Positions 12,288 through 24,498 are shown, numbered from the stretch's first letter. The stretch is DNA of 64,000 nucleotides from Lepus europaeus (GCF_033115175.1 NC_084834.1:37306077-37370076), one strand, 5' to 3'. Translations and numbers: made by a program. The notes: generated by a model not told the origin, from the letters alone.

Positions 12288-12877
12288 TGCTTCTCTAAGA
12301 GATGCAAAACCTGACAACCCTTGTCTCTCTCCAATGGGAAGACTCACTGGGATTTGCAATTTAGTTGCAGACACATTGAGGCACTGCTAGGCATTTGGAA
12401 TTTGATGAAAGGGCTGGGTCGCAGCATCTCCATCTAGAGGCGCACAGCATGGATTTCTGGGCCAGATGGACAAATGCTGTTGGGTTCTAGAGCTCAGCAG
12501 CAGGGAAGGGAGTGCCCCTTCTCCTCCTCTGTAGTTAGCCTGGGACCAGAGACCCCCTCTCTTCTGGTCAAGGAAATTCTCGCGTTGAAGCGCTGTTTCA
12601 CCTGCAAATAAACGTCCTCATGCAAACCTTCCTGTGGACGAACTGTCCGCTTACGGAAGACACACTGGCCTCCAAGAGTTAGTTCAGCCGCAGAGATGCG
12701 TGGGAATTCCTGGCTATCTCTTTGTGGTTGTTAAATGGCTCTAAAGCACTAAGGCCAAGTGTAGTCTCAGCTGCCTTGTCACCTGCCCAAGTGCGTTCAT
12801 GAACCATTCTGCAGCTGCGACACTGTGCACACATCAGCCAGATGTTTTTCAGAAATGCCAATATTGCTCCTTTCTAG

Positions 12878-12976
12878 AAATTTGGAACCATCCGGGCTGA
12901 CTTGATTGAGCAGATGCGATTCAAACAGAGACTGAAAGTGATCCAGACCCTGGAGGATACCACGAAACGGAACGTG
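12878..12976 (+). CDS. TBC1D9: TBC1D9 coding exon C
   Basis: 99 bp, exactly 33 codons, phase 0 at both ends. The acceptor is CTTTCTAG ending at 12877 and the donor is GTG|GTGAGT at 12976/12977. The peptide KFGTIRADLIEQ through TLEDTTKRNV is basic and helical and lies between the TBC domain and the EF-hand region. It follows SYE of exon B without a gap. The open frame beyond 12976 is intronic. Confidence 0.95.
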
Positions 12977-13132
12977 GTGAGTCCCCTGAGAAGCGGCAGC
13001 TGGCCAGGTCTCAGCACCCTGGCTCAGCCCCTGAGCTGCTGCCTGACAGGGCTGGGGATGACTTCAGGCGCTCTACCCATATGACATTTATTTGAGTTTG
13101 TGAACAGTTCTTTGTGCTTATCATTCATATAG

Positions 13133-13201
13133 GTTCGAACCATTGTGACAGAAACTTCCTTTACCATCGATGAGCTTGAAGAACTTTACGCCCTTTTCAA
13201 G
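13133..13201 (+). CDS. TBC1D9: TBC1D9 coding exon D
   Basis: 69 bp (23 codons, phase 0 to 0) reading VRTIVTETSF through ELYALFK. The acceptor is CATATAG ending at 13132 and the donor is AAG|GTGAGT at 13201/13202. The preceding intron is only 156 bp. The peptide opens the helical EF-hand-like segment (TIDELEELYALF). Confidence 0.94.
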
Positions 13202-16200
13202 GTGAGTTTCAAAGGCAGGTAGTGCCCAAGAGAATAGAAGAGTTCACCAGGATAATCCAGTTCTTGATTTTTCTGTCAAATTGTGAAGGGATAGCATCAG
13301 CCTCACGTGTATAAATTGCAAGGTGGAGCCGAGAGTACAGAGTGAAAGAACTTACAGGAAAAATGAACATACTCGTGTGCCCATAACTAACTTAAGTTGA
13401 TGTTTTAGCCCTTTCCCCTCCATATAATATTCTAGCTTTTTCCCTGAGCCTGAAGAAAACACATTTTTGTTTTATAATACTCATCAGTGATCGAGTTTAA
13501 ATTCTGCCTGAAATTCTTTTCCTATATCAAAGTGTAAAGCACCCTTAAGAAAAGATAACATGGAACTAGAACAAGAGAAATAAGAAAACTGCTTAAGTGT
13601 CCAAGGGAAAGCAACATTGGTTAGGTTTTGGGGATTTCTGTTTTGTCATTCCCTCTCCCCAGCCTTGATCCTTAATGAGAAAGTATGATACTAGTAAACA
13701 CAGCAATGTGTGATTTTTTTCTTCTAGAAAAAAAATCATCATAACCATCATTCTCAACACCTTTGGTTACAGTGTGGTAATTGACAGGGGAAAAAAATGT
13801 TTGCAAAATGCCTTTTATACAGGTACCAGTCTTAGCAGGGTCACTAATGGCGGTCAGCTTAGTGCTGCTGTTGTGAGCAAAGATAGGAGCCAAGGAAACA
13901 CAGAGGGGGAGAGATAAAGATCAGCATCCCAGACGGCTGCTGGTGGCTGGAGGGCACCGCCATTTATTTATTAATTATTGATTTCTTTTTCACTAGTGAA
14001 CTTCCGTCCGCTAGTAGGTGTTCCAACATGTGCTGAGATCATAGATAGTGACCAGTCATCAGTGCAGTGCCAGCCCTCATTCTGGTGAAGACAGAAGGCT
14101 CAGAGAGACCGAAGCCTTTGAGCCACAGCAGCGTGGGCGACAGCGCCACCTGCAGCCTCCTTGCGGCACCTGAAGTCTCCATCATGGGCTAGCTCAGTGA
14201 TATTTTCTTCGTCAGCACCTGTAACTAATGATGCAGGGTTAGGCTGGTGATCCATCAGACAGGCGGTCCCTCTGTTTCATAAGAGGAAAAAGAAAGATCC
14301 AAAGTGCATCCAGCTGTAAAGGCATGCTAAAGATGGGAAGAAATCTGCTTCCCAGGGCGGTGGGAGCTAGGACCACTGTACACAAGTGGGAGTGGCCCCT
14401 GGAGGCAGCCAGACCACAGACAGGCAAGAGAAGGGCTGTGCATAAGGAAGAGCCCCACTTTGAGGGGCACCAGGAGGAGGCGGACCTGGGCTGCCTGTGC
14501 AGAAGTTTCAGATTGGGAGATGGTGAAGCCATGGCTTGCCAGGGTACTGCTGCCCTCTCTGGTCTGTGCACGTTCAGGTACTGGGGATGTCTTTGGGACA
14601 CCAAGACTATGCCTGAAGAAACAGGTCTTTCTTACACTCAGACACCCTGCCCTGAGGGTGCACTGACAAACAGGAATCCCCTGGGGATCTGGAGCAACAA
14701 CCCTGAAAAGAACCGGAGACCCAGGACTGATGCCAGAGATGGGGAGGAGCCCTGGTACTGGTGGGATCCAAGACAGAAACTTCAGTTCTTGACTCATTCT
14801 TCAGTCCTTGGAACGCTTTAATTGGCATTGGCTTTAATTCCGTTTCCCAAACATTCTACTGAGTCATTGGTATGTGTCAGGCTCCCTGCCAGATTTTTCC
14901 GATGCTTTAAAAAGCCAGTCGCTTGGTCTGTTCCTGCAGCGGCAAAGCACTGGTGCAGTCCCCACCCTGGGGAGCCTAGGGCTTGGGTTGCCGGGTAAAC
15001 CTGAGTGAGGAGAGGGGGGAAGGCCGCGCCCTGAGGCAGACGTGGTAGGAGCTGCGTTTCAGGCCGGCTCTGTCCTAGTTTCTCATGCACTCTTGCAGAG
15101 TGAGTCCTCCTGTTCCTGTCTCTGGGCCCTCACCCCCACATCTTGGGTCCCAGCAAGGAACAAGGAGAATGCTCTGAATGACTTACTTCCTCCTGGAGGA
15201 TGGTGAGCTCCGTGAGAGTGACTGCGCCCATGTGCAGGCCCGGAGCAGAGTAACTGGGGTGCTTAGGAAATGCTTTATCAGCTGATGCAGCTCAGCCGGA
15301 GCCGACTCCTCCCAGGGGTGTATCACCAGCACCATTCTGTCCACAGAGGCCTGTGGGGCTGCACGCAGACACTCCATAGCACAGCTCAGCCTAGCAGGCC
15401 ACTGCCGCCTCCACAGGGGCCTCACTCCCTCTCACCTCTCACATCCCATTCCCTCTGCACTGCTGCCAGGAATGCAGCCCAAGGCCCTGGGCAACCTTGA
15501 TGCTACTTCCTTTATTCTTCTGGGTTGCAGAAGTCCTGACTTTCTGCCCTCTATAATTTTTCCTCTCTCCTCCTCCTCCTTCCTCTCCTCCTCCTCCTTT
15601 TCCTTCTTCCCTATTAGCTAAGAAATTCCTAGTAAACAATTATGATAAAGACACTGGTCATCCTTTCTACTTTTCTAAGCAAAAGCCAAATTGCAGGCTG
15701 ACTCCCCTATTTCTCAGAACCCACAGACAAAAGAGAAAAAGATCTGTCTCAAAAGTGCCATTTCCTGTTTCAATGTTATGCATGCTTGTAGGAAGATACT
15801 CAGGACAGCAGGAAGTAAAGTAAAAAGAGAGTCCTGCTTCTCATGGCTCTCTTGTCTTCCCCACCTGCCACCGAGAGCTAACTAGAAATGTGTGTGCTGG
15901 AGGAGTGCCCTAGGCCTTTCTGTTGCATCCTTTATTTTTCTGGTCTTCTTGGCATGGAAGCCTATTTCTCCCCAAGGCAACGTGACCTCATAAATAAAGA
16001 GGCTGCCTTGCTTTCAGGTACAGAAGCCAGAAGCTCACTGCTGGAGCCACATCTCCATTCTCACCATTGCGGCTCCCGTGCTGATCCGGTGTCTCCATTT
16101 GCACATGTGTGAAGTCGGGGGAACACACACTTGTGGATGGGATACCATCTGACAGTACCTGTGTGGTTGGGGACAAGGGAAAGCAGGTGCTGATCATACA

Positions 16201-16216
16201 GGTCTCTCTCTTGCAG
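13202..16216 (+). other. TBC1D9: TBC1D9 intron D-E (3.0 kb), largely non-repetitive
   Basis: No CSINE is seen here, which is unusual for this window. Contents are AT-rich unique sequence, open frames without recognisable homology around 14.2-15.1 kb, and a pure pyrimidine tract at 15557-15612 listed separately. Confidence 0.7.
15557..15612 (+). repeat. 56-nt pure polypyrimidine tract
   Basis: An uninterrupted C/T stretch built from TCC/TCT units, for example CTCCTCCTCCTTCC. Such tracts can adopt triplex (H-DNA) structures. It is 600 bp upstream of the exon E acceptor, too far to act as that exon's polypyrimidine tract. Confidence 0.85.
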
Positions 16217-16457
16217 GCAGAGCATCTAACCAGCTGCTACTGGGGTGGGAGCAGCAATGCTCTGGACCGACACGACCCCAGCCTGCCTTACCTCGAACAG
16301 TACCGCATCGACTTCGAGCAGTTCAAGGGCATGTTTGCTCTTCTGTTCCCCTGGGCGTGTGGAACGCACTCTGACGTGCTGGCCTCCCGCTTGTTCCAGT
16401 TACTGGATGAAAATGGAGACTCCCTGATAAACTTCCGAGAGTTTGTCTCTGGGCTAA
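16217..16457 (+). CDS. TBC1D9: TBC1D9 coding exon E (EF-hand)
   Basis: 241 bp after acceptor CTCTTGCAG (ends 16216). The donor is CTA A|GTAAGG at 16457/16458, leaving one base for the next Ser codon. The peptide contains AEHLTSCYWGGSSNALDRHD, then FEQFKGMFALLFPW, and an EF-hand loop in LFQLLDENGDSLINFREF, with Asp/Asn/Asp at loop positions 1, 3 and 5 and Glu at 12. Calcium binding is therefore plausible, as proposed for the family. The reading frame beyond 16457 is intron. Confidence 0.95.
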
Positions 16458-16817
16458 GTAAGGATGGGGTGTTATTGCATGAGTACAATAACTGGGGTGG
16501 GGGAGTTCACCCCAATGGTCCCTAGTGCTGTGCTCAGAGCCACAGCCCTGTTCTGCTCTGAAGATTGGGTCTGAAGGGCAGAGCGGCAGCTGTGAAGGTT
16601 TGCCAACTGATTATAAAGTGTGTTTTTATGTAATGGATATGGGGATACATCATTGCCTTCTCTATTAGATAGGCCTCAACAGGAGTTAAAAGTATGTTAT
16701 CAGAGAACTTGCAAGACAGTAACATGCCAACGTAAACACTGAAACCAAAAACCATGATAGCTTACAAGGGAAAGAGTGATAAGTGGGTAGTGTTTGCTTT
16801 TCTTTTGATATATGTAA

Positions 16818-16875
16818 TTATGTGTGTGTGTGTGTATATGCACAATGTGTGTTTATATATACATATACATATGTA
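16818..16875. repeat. (TG)n/(TA)n simple sequence
   Basis: TATGTGTGTGTGTGTGTATA followed by alternating TA-rich words up to CATATACATATG. Purine-pyrimidine alternation; likely length-polymorphic. Confidence 0.85.
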
Positions 16876-17730
16876 ATTACACACTCTACAATTATGCATA
16901 TGCTCTATATTCAGTTATATAGAACTTTATATATTTCCATATATTTCACAAAACATTTCATAATGTTTTCATAGAGGGCTGAGAACCCACAGCCCCTGTG
17001 CCGTCTCCCTGGAGGCCTTTCTGGCCATCCCGCCGGCAGCAAGGACTGCCTGTCCTGAGCATGCGCACCTGCGCCGCACTGCTGGCGGCTGGCCGCCTCT
17101 CACGTTCCGGGGCCAGCTTGTCTACTGCCCTGTATTCTTGGACTGTTCCATTTGTAGCTGGGGAGCAGTAGAGCTCCACCAACCTGATGTGAGGCTGTGG
17201 ATGCAGCAGGCATCGTCAGGCTGCCCGAAATGAGCTAAGACAGCTTTTTGTTTTGTTTTGTTTTTTAATTATTGTAATTATGTCACTCTGTGACCTTAGG
17301 CTGCTTAGATTAAAGTGATGTGCCCCAGGGAAAGATGAAGGGTGAGGTGTACACAGGCCAAGGATGGTTATAGAGAAAACCCTAAATCTGTAAGAATCTG
17401 GAAGGTATAAAGACGAGAGAAAGTTGGGTTTTTAAAATGGTCAAAGTCCTCTTAGGTTAAAAAAAAAAAAAAGACATTAGAAGCTCCTCTGCTCATCGGT
17501 ATGTTAATAAGGGACGGGAATGCAGAGGGGGCAGGCTCTGTTCAGTGGTTAGAACTTGTACCCTGTCGCTTAACGCATGCAACAGCCCTCCGCACCAGCA
17601 CTCAACATGACAGCTACCGCTTACGTAGCACTGCCCAGCTGCTTATTGTGCGTGTAACTTGCAAACTTGTGTTTGAATCGAGTTACCCCGGAGGCACAGT
17701 GTGTGCCGCTACTGTAGTATTTTATTGCCT

Positions 17731-18054
17731 ATGTCAGTTCAGGCTGCTGTAGCAGAATTCCTTAGAATGGGTAATTTCTAAGGCACAGAAATATACTGTT
17801 CACAGTCCCACTGGAGGCACTAGCAGGTTGAGCTTCTCTCAATGGCCCGTTCCTCCCAAACAGAGCCTCTGGGTCCTCACATGGCAGAAGAGCAGGCCGC
17901 CTCCCTCAGCCTCTCCTGTAAGGCACCGGCACCCATCAGGAGGGCAGCGCTCCTAGGAGCAGGTCGCCTCCCAAAGGCTCCACCTTGTGATGCCAGCACA
18001 GATGGGATTCAGTTCCAACACATGAATCTGAGGGTGACACAGGCATTCAGACCC
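17731..18054 (-). mobile_element. MaLR (MST/MLT1-like) LTR remnant, antisense
   Basis: Begins TGTCAGTTCAGGCTGCTGTA and AATGGGTAATTTCTAAGGCA, then TCCTCACATGGCAGAAGAGC, CAAAGGCTCCACC and CCAACACATGAATCTGAGGG. This is the order of a MaLR LTR read in reverse from its polyadenylation end to its 5' end. Confidence 0.65.
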
Positions 18055-18152
18055 CACGATTACCTATCTGATTACTGTTATCCTCATTTTCAGCTAAAAA
18101 GAAAAAGAAGAAAAAGGAATCTCAGAAAAGTAACTTACTCAGACATTAATTT

Positions 18153-18478
18153 TTTTTTTTTTTTTGACAGGCAGAGTGGACAGTGAGAGAGAGAGACAGA
18201 GAGAAAGGTCTTCCTTTTCCATTGGTTCACCCCCTAATGGCTGCTGAGGCCGGCGCGCCACGCCGATCCAAAGCCAGGAGCCAGGTGCTTCCTCCTGGTC
18301 TCCCATGGGGTGCAGGGCCCAAGCACTTGGGCCATCCTCCACTGCCTTCCCGGGCCACAGCAGAGAGCTGGACTGGAAGAGGGGCAACCGGGACAGAATC
18401 CGGCACCCCTACTGGGACTAGAACCCAGTGTGCCGGCGCTGCAGGTGGAGGATTAGCCTGTTGAGCCACGGTGCCAGC
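18153..18478 (-). mobile_element. CSINE (younger type), antisense
   Basis: T tail then TTGACAGGCAGAGTGGACAG; head GCCACGGTGCCAG. A perfect 14-bp target duplication, CTCAGACATTAATT, lies at 18139-18152 and 18479-18492. Confidence 0.95.
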
Positions 18479-19163
18479 TCAGACATTAATTGTTAGCCAG
18501 AAAATAAAGATAATAAAGATCTGTCATGGAACTCAGCTGAGAAGCACAGTGAATAGAGGCTGGACCCAGGCATCAAAGGCAGGCTGGCCGTCTCAAAAGT
18601 TTGTTCTTTTCTTGTCACTCTATGTTGAGAATGCAAGGGGCAATTTGGGGGATGGCGGTGGAGGAGGCATTAATTTTTAAATTATACAAGCAGTATCTAA
18701 GTACACTCTACATTTCAAAAAAAGCGAAGCCTTCAGACAAGACTCAAGACCCTTTGTCCCTATCCTAATCTTTTCTGTTCCTCCAGGCAACTTCTAATTC
18801 CCGTAGTGCTGTCCATCCAAAAGGGAATTGTAAAAACTTTGCACAGAGCTAAGGAGGAGAGCTGGAGGAAGTAACAGAAATAGGTGATGCTTAGAAAGCA
18901 GCCAGCACAGGACTTGACACAGGGGGAGGGGCCAATAGATATCCATCATTATTTCCTCAGTTAGTGTTGTTACTTAACATGCACACACCTTGGGGTTTGG
19001 ATGACTGTGTGGTCAGTAGGAAGCTCCGAAGTGAGCGTGTCAGAAGTGGAATGCAAACTTGGCTCTACTAAGTGTATGGTTCTTACTTTCCGTCATTCCC
19101 TGCCAGAAGGCTCTGGAACCGTGTCCAGGGGGATGTTGACTGAGGAGTTAACAGTGAGGGTGG

Positions 19164-19504
19164 CTGGCGCCAGGCTCACTAGGCTAATCCTCCGCCTGTG
19201 GTGCCAGCACCCCAGGTTCTAGTCCTGGTTAGGGGGCCGGATTCTGTCCCGGTTGCTCCTCTTCCAGTCCAGCTCTCTGCTGTGGTCCGGGAGTGCAGTG
19301 GAGAATGGCCCAAGTGCTTGGGCCCTGCACCCGCATGGGAGACCAGGAGAAAGCACCTGGCTCCTGCCTTCGGATCGGCGCAGCGCCGGTCATAGAGGTC
19401 ATTTGGGGGGTGAACCAACAGAAGGAAGACCTTTCTCTCTGTCTCTCTGTCTCTCTCTCACTGTCTAACTCTGCCTGTCCAAAAAACAAGACAAACAAAC
19501 AAAG
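19164..19504 (+). mobile_element. CSINE (younger type), sense
   Basis: Head CTGGCGCCAGGCTCACTAGG, B-box-like GGTTCTAGTCCTGG, CT-rich tail and AACAAGACAAACAAAC end. A 12-bp target duplication, CAGTGAGGGTGG, lies at 19152-19163 and 19505-19516. Confidence 0.94.
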
Positions 19505-20780
19505 CAGTGAGGGTGGATGAGGACAAGAATAGGGCAGGGATGGAAATCACGTGATGCGGAAGCCTTGACAGTGTAGGAGATGTGGAACCTGGCAGGATAA
19601 ACGTGTCGTGCAGAGAGGAGCTTGGGCGCGACAGGGCAGCTGTCCTTGAGATCTGAAGGCTATTGCGTGGAAAAGGCAAAGGACCTGCCCTGTCTGGCTC
19701 CAGAGAGTGGAACAAGGAGAAGAGGAGTTCCGTGCCGTTTCTGAGTCATGGATTCTTTGAGATTTGATCATGATTGTGCACATTTTCTTTGTAAAGAATG
19801 ATACATGCACATAATCCTAAATTTTCATGTTTTTATGGGGTTTATGGACTTTATAAAGTTGACAATATATGTTAAGGCCTTAGACCATAGGAAAACCACA
19901 GAGGAACTTCTAGCACAGAGTGACTACATCAGTGGGGCGGGATGCCTCTGGGATAATGAGCTCATGTCTGAGAAGGTACCAGTAAGTGCTAGATTCCTGT
20001 CTCACATGATGTGCAAAAGAGATGGGTCAGCCAAGATAACCTACTGTTCCTCCAGCCAACATTCCAAGGCTCCTCTCGTCTTTCTTTTTCCAAATCTGAT
20101 TCATCCTTTCTCGTTTGGAAAGGCAGAGTGACCAAGAAGAGACAGAGAGAGCTTTAGCTCGGTGTCCTGAGAATACATACGTACAAAGACTGTCCGATTC
20201 TAGGAATCAAGATCGACGTTGAAAGGAAAAAGAACAGGCTTGTTTTGGTGTGAAGCTCTGGTGATGTGATGGCAGCTAGAACAAGCGAAAATGAAGAAAC
20301 GTTTTGGAAAACCCAACAACAGCTAAAGATCACTAAAATGAGTAATTTGAAGTGATTCAAACATACTTGAAGATTATTTCTGAACTCTGATAGTTATTCA
20401 GGATGTTGGCGCCCTCTTGTGTGCCCTTTCTCAACAATAACTCTATTACGTGCCAGGTAGCAATCTAAGTGTTTTCCATCTACTAATACATTTGCTCCTG
20501 ACATTTCCTGTGTTCCTGATGTCAAGACCTCTGGAAGAATATGCTCCTGCCATCTCACTTTACAAAGCAGAAGCTGACGTATAGAGAGGTCAACTGTCTG
20601 AGGACAGTTGGTGAGGGTAAAGATTTTGAAACCAAGCTTGCTGGCTCCAGAGCTCCTAACGCAAGTGTGTTCTGGCCAGGACTTTTGTCAAATAATATCT
20701 TAGTTCCAGTTTGCAAAGAACAGACTGCACGGGGAACCATAAGCTGGTGCATTTCACATTGCTATTTATGTGACTTCCAG

Positions 20781-20846
20781 GTGCTGCGTGCCATGGGGAT
20801 CTCACAGAGAAGCTCAAACTTCTGTACAAGATGCATGTCTTGCCTG
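20781..20846 (+). CDS. TBC1D9: TBC1D9 coding exon F
   Basis: 66 bp after acceptor GACTTCCAG (ends 20780), donor CCT G|GTAAGT at 20846/20847. It completes the split Ser codon of exon E and reads SAACHGDLTEKLKLLYKMHVLP. This looks like the continuation of the EF-hand helical pair. It ends one base into a Glu codon that exon G completes. Confidence 0.94.
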
Positions 20847-21637
20847 GTAAGTGAGCTACACAGAGCTGCACGTGAACCTGAAATGAGGACCTAGCTTGAA
20901 ATCTCGTTATTATTATTATTATTTGGTGTACACTGTTTGCTTCTTTTTGATATGAAATCACTGGTCCCTAAGAACACACTGACTCAGGACTATTTATATA
21001 AGTTCCTGAATCAGCCTAGGCTTGAACCTGTGGGCCCTTGTCTGTCTGATGTATGAGCTGTGGTCGTGGACAAGAACAGGCATCTACAGGAAAAAGAATA
21101 GATAGCATTTGGTCCCCCACAGGCTACCAGGATTGTGAGGGGAAAAAATGCGTGTAGGAGTCACTGAGGTCTGCACAGGGCAGCAGTTCTAACAGAAAGG
21201 AGGGAGAAAGATGGTAGAATGTGAATTCGCTTGTAAGCAGAATTAGTTCTAGCTGGGATAAACCTAGCAAATATTTTTAAAAAACAAAAACAGGAATGAT
21301 CGGCTTACGGTAGAGATAGGGTAAGCTGTAGGTTTGGGAATTATTTTTTATAAGGTATAGTTTTCTCAAGTTTAGTTCATTTGGCTTGGAATTTGGGAAA
21401 ATTTCCATAAAAAAGGAAAATGTGAAGGGACACTTGTTGTATAGAGCCGTTAAAAAGGAAGGCGGAGTTGGGAACAGAGGAGATGCTACTGAGGTTTTGG
21501 AGATAGTGGGCATTCAAGGCCCCTCAGTGATGTGATCCCACTGCACCTTGTCCCCAGTGTCATTTTCTTTATTAAAGTGCGCCTGCCCTGAGTCCTGACC
21601 CTGCCAATGTGAAAACGATGCTCCCTCCCCTCTCTAG
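20847..21637 (+). other. TBC1D9: TBC1D9 intron F-G (0.8 kb)
   Basis: No SINE or other recognisable element. Contains a short (TTA)n stretch near 20906-20920. Confidence 0.6.
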
Positions 21638-21724
21638 AGCCATCTTCTGATCAAGATGAGCCAGATTCTGCTTTTGAAGCAACTCAGTACTTCTTTGAAG
21701 ATATCACCCCAGAATGTACACACG
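21638..21724 (+). CDS. TBC1D9: TBC1D9 coding exon G
   Basis: 87 bp between acceptor CTCTCTAG (ends 21637) and donor CAC G|GTAGGT (21724/21725). Reads EPSSDQDEPDSAFEATQYFF followed by EDITPECTH. It is an acidic linker, probably disordered, starting and ending within codons in agreement with exons F and H. Confidence 0.94.
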
Positions 21725-21878
21725 GTAGGTGGCTTTTCTCGTGAAAAATGCTATGTTTGTTTTCTACAGAACCTTCTGTTGGAAAAAAAATTTGCCTCCC
21801 AAATATACTTCCAGAGAAATATGTGAGTATGGCTGCTTAATATGTTATTTCACTTTTAGTTTTTTGGGGAAAAAAGTG

Positions 21879-22128
21879 TAGGTTTATTTGAAAGGCAGAG
21901 AGAGAAAGGGAGAGAAAGAGAGATTTTATTGGCTGGTTCACATCCCAAATGCTCAGAACAGCCAGGAATTCCATGTGGATCTCCCACATGGGTGACAGGG
22001 ACCCAAGTACCTGAGCCATCATATGCTGTCTCTTAGGGAGTGTGTTAGCCGGGAGTGGATCTGTTATGGGATGGGAGTGTCCGAAGCAGTCACCTAATCC
22101 CCTGGGCTACAACATCTGCAACATTGGC
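21879..22128 (-). mobile_element. CSINE (older type), antisense, partial
   Basis: GGTTTATTTGAAAGGCAGAG, then AGCCAGGAATTCCATGTGGA and CTACAACATCTGCAACATTG as a worn head. Short and diverged. Confidence 0.75.
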
Positions 22129-22423
22129 CTCTCCCTTTGCCTTTTTGAGGTTGAGCAACTCCTGGGGAGCAGGTGTAGCAGCCCATGGGAGGGAGCATGC
22201 ATGTTATATCCCGCTGGGTTGGAACAAATGTGTCCTGTAGAGCCATACACTTTGTTCTCTCCCTGCTAGGGTCAGGCTCATTAAGAATGCCACCGTGTTG
22301 TTTGCAGCAATCCAGAATGGGGACTGGCCTTTATATCAGAAACTATCCTCTGGTCTCTCTCTTTGCTCTCTAACAGGTGGGCAAACTATGGCTCCACAGT
22401 CCAAATCTGGGCCCATTACCCAT

Positions 22424-22761
22424 TTTTTTTTTAAGATTTATTTTTTATTTATTTGAAAAGCAGAGTTATAGAGAGAGGAGGAAAGACACAGAGAGAAAGA
22501 TCTTTCACCTGTTTGTTCACTCCCCAAATGACCACAATGGCCAGGGCTGGTCCAGTATGAAGCCAGGAGTCAGGAGCTTCTTCCAGGTCTCCCACCTGGG
22601 TGCAGGGGCCCAAGCACTTGGGCCACCTTCTGCTGTTTTTCTCAGGCCATTAGCAGGGAGCTGGATTGGAAGTGGGACAGCTGGGACTCAAACCAGCTCC
22701 CACATGGAATGCCACTATTGCAGGCAGAGGCTCAACCCACTGTGCCACAGCGCCAGCGCCT
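22424..22761 (-). mobile_element. CSINE, antisense
   Basis: TTTTTTTTTAAGATTTATTT tail, body GCAGGGGCCCAAGCACTTGG, head GTGCCACAGCGCCAGCG. Near full length. Confidence 0.9.
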
Positions 22762-22889
22762 CCACTGCCTATTTTGTAGAACCTGTGAACTAAGAATGGT
22801 TTTTACATTTTAAAATGGTTTTTAAAAATTAAAAGGGAAATAGTATCTCTTACCATGTGAAAAGTATTTAAAGTTTAAACTTGGGTGCC

Positions 22890-23365
22890 TATACAGAAAG
22901 TTTTATTTGAACACAGCTAAGTTCATCCATTTATATTTGGCCTGTGTTTATTTCCATGCTGCGGTGGCAGAGCCGAGCAGTTAAGGCCAAGATCGTATGA
23001 ACTACAGAGCCCAGAAGGTCCCACATCCCCAGATTCAATCTGTGTGTTGAAGATTATCTGAAAAATAATTGCATTTGTAATGGACATGCACAGACATTTT
23101 GTTCATCATTATTCCCTAAACAATATACAACAACAACAGCAAAGATTTGCCTTGCATTTGCATTGTGTTAGGTGTTGTAAGTCATCCAGAGATGACTTGA
23201 AGCGTTCAGGGGAAAGGGTTATGTGCTAATACAGTGACTTGTACGTATAAGGCACAGGAGCGTCTCTGGATGTTGGTATCCCAGGCGTCCTGGACTCAAC
23301 CCACCTCAGATACTGAGGAGCTGATTGTACTTACAGAAGAAGTTTGGCAATCCCTGTCCTCGGGA
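22890..23365. mobile_element. Old mammalian DNA-transposon-like repeat, split
   Basis: GAAAGTTTTATTTGAACACA, GGCAGAGCCGAGCAGTTAAG and, 300 bp on, AAGTTTGGCAATCCCTGTCC resemble parts of a widespread mammalian repeat of hAT type in my memory. I cannot name the family with certainty. The middle does not match and may be an insertion. Confidence 0.35.
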
Positions 23366-23860
23366 CTAGTAGGTCTATGTATGTGTGATTAGGCCCACTG
23401 TAAATATCTCTAAATGTGTAGCTGTTTTGTCTCCCGTGAGCAGCGTTCTCAGCTACAGCTGCAGTAAGTGGCTTACTTCCAATTCATCCTTAGGACAGTC
23501 TCCTCACCTCACCCAAATCCAGAAGTAAACATGGGTTGCCCCTGGGTTCGTCTGCCTGTTAAAGCTGCCATCCCAGAGCAAACATAACTTGGCCTTGCTT
23601 TTCACCTCTGAGCACCAGAGGCACTGAGCAGGGATACAGGGCTGGACTCAGTCTGGTAGGACAAGTTGTGGACAGCAGCCTTACACAGAATGCATGCTCT
23701 GCGTACCATTGCTAGTGACTACATGCAGGGTCCTGCAGCTCAGAACCTGTTTCCTTGTGTGGAGGATGGAGAGAGAGAGAGGGCTGTGTTAACAGGTGCA
23801 GTCAGGGCCTGATGGGAGCAAGGCTTTTTGTAACTAGGCACATCTTAAAATATTCTCTTT

Positions 23861-23931
23861 TAAAAAGGATTTATTCATTTACTTGAGAAGCAGAATTACA
23901 GACAGAGAAAGGAAGAGACAGAAAGAGAAGT
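23861..23931 (-). mobile_element. CSINE tail fragment, antisense
   Basis: AAAAAGGATTTATTCATTTA through AAGAGAAGTC is the reversed tail of a CSINE, cut off where another antisense copy begins. First layer of a nested cluster. Confidence 0.75.
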
Positions 23932-24175
23932 CTTTTTTTTTTTTAATTAATTAATTTATTTGAAAGGCAGAGTTACAGAGAGAAAGAAAGAGAGAGAGAG
24001 AGGTCTTCCATCCACTGGTTCACTCCCCAAATGGCCGCAATGGCCAGAGCTGTGCTGATCAGGAGCCAGGAGCTTCCTCTGGGTCTCCCACATGGGTGCA
24101 GGGGCCCCAGGGACCTTGGCCATCTTCCACTGCTTTCCCAGGTCATGGCAGAGAGCTGGATCAGAAGTGGAGCAG
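23932..24175 (-). mobile_element. CSINE, antisense, interrupted by the next copy
   Basis: Runs from the reversed tail (AATTAATTAATTTATTTGAA) to GGATCAGAAGTGGAGCA, where a sense CSINE interrupts it. The expected tRNA-like head does not resume after that insertion. Confidence 0.85.
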
Positions 24176-24498
24176 GAGCAGCGCTGTGGCCCAGCAGGTT
24201 AAAGCCCTGACCTGAAGCACCGGATATCCCCTATGGGCGCCAGTTCTAGTCCCGGCTGCTCCTCTTCCAATCCAGCTCTCTGCTATGGCCTGGGAAAACA
24301 GAAGATGGCCCAAGTCTTTGGGCCCCTGCACCCGCGTGGGAGACCCTGAAGAAGCTCCTGGCTTCAGATCAGCACAGCTCCAGCCGTTGCGGCCAACTAG
24401 GGAGTGAACCAGCAGATGGAAGACCTCTCTGTCTGTCTCTACCTCTCTCTGTAACTCTGTCTTTCAAATAAATAAAATACATCCTTAAAAGAAAAAAA
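24176..24498 (+). mobile_element. CSINE, sense, inserted into the preceding antisense copy
   Basis: Head GGAGCAGCGCTGTGGCCCAG, tail CTTTCAAATAAATAAAATAC plus an A-run. AGTGGAGCA is repeated at about 24168 and 24500, marking the target duplication inside the older element. Confidence 0.88.

Larger units (their letters stand above)
792..12877 (+). other. TBC1D9: TBC1D9 long intron (12.1 kb)
   Basis: Intron between exons B and C, from GTAGGT at 792 to a CTAG acceptor ending at 12877. It contains a MaLR LTR remnant, a MER5A-like element, MIR pieces and nine CSINEs, listed separately. I see no further exon: the flanking coding sequence joins in frame to give SYEKFGTIRADL. Stretches that look unique are about 1220-2210, 3010-4200, 7270-8400, 8760-9820, 9990-10560 and 11620-12870. 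The last contains an isolated T24 run at 12261-12284 with no SINE attached. Confidence 0.85.
16458..20780 (+). other. TBC1D9: TBC1D9 intron E-F (4.3 kb)
   Basis: Holds a TG/TA-rich simple-sequence zone (16818-16875), a MaLR remnant and two CSINEs, listed separately. The remaining sequence (16.6-17.7, 18.5-19.15 and 19.52-20.78 kb) shows no recognisable gene. 20440-20660 is faintly MIR-like. Confidence 0.7.
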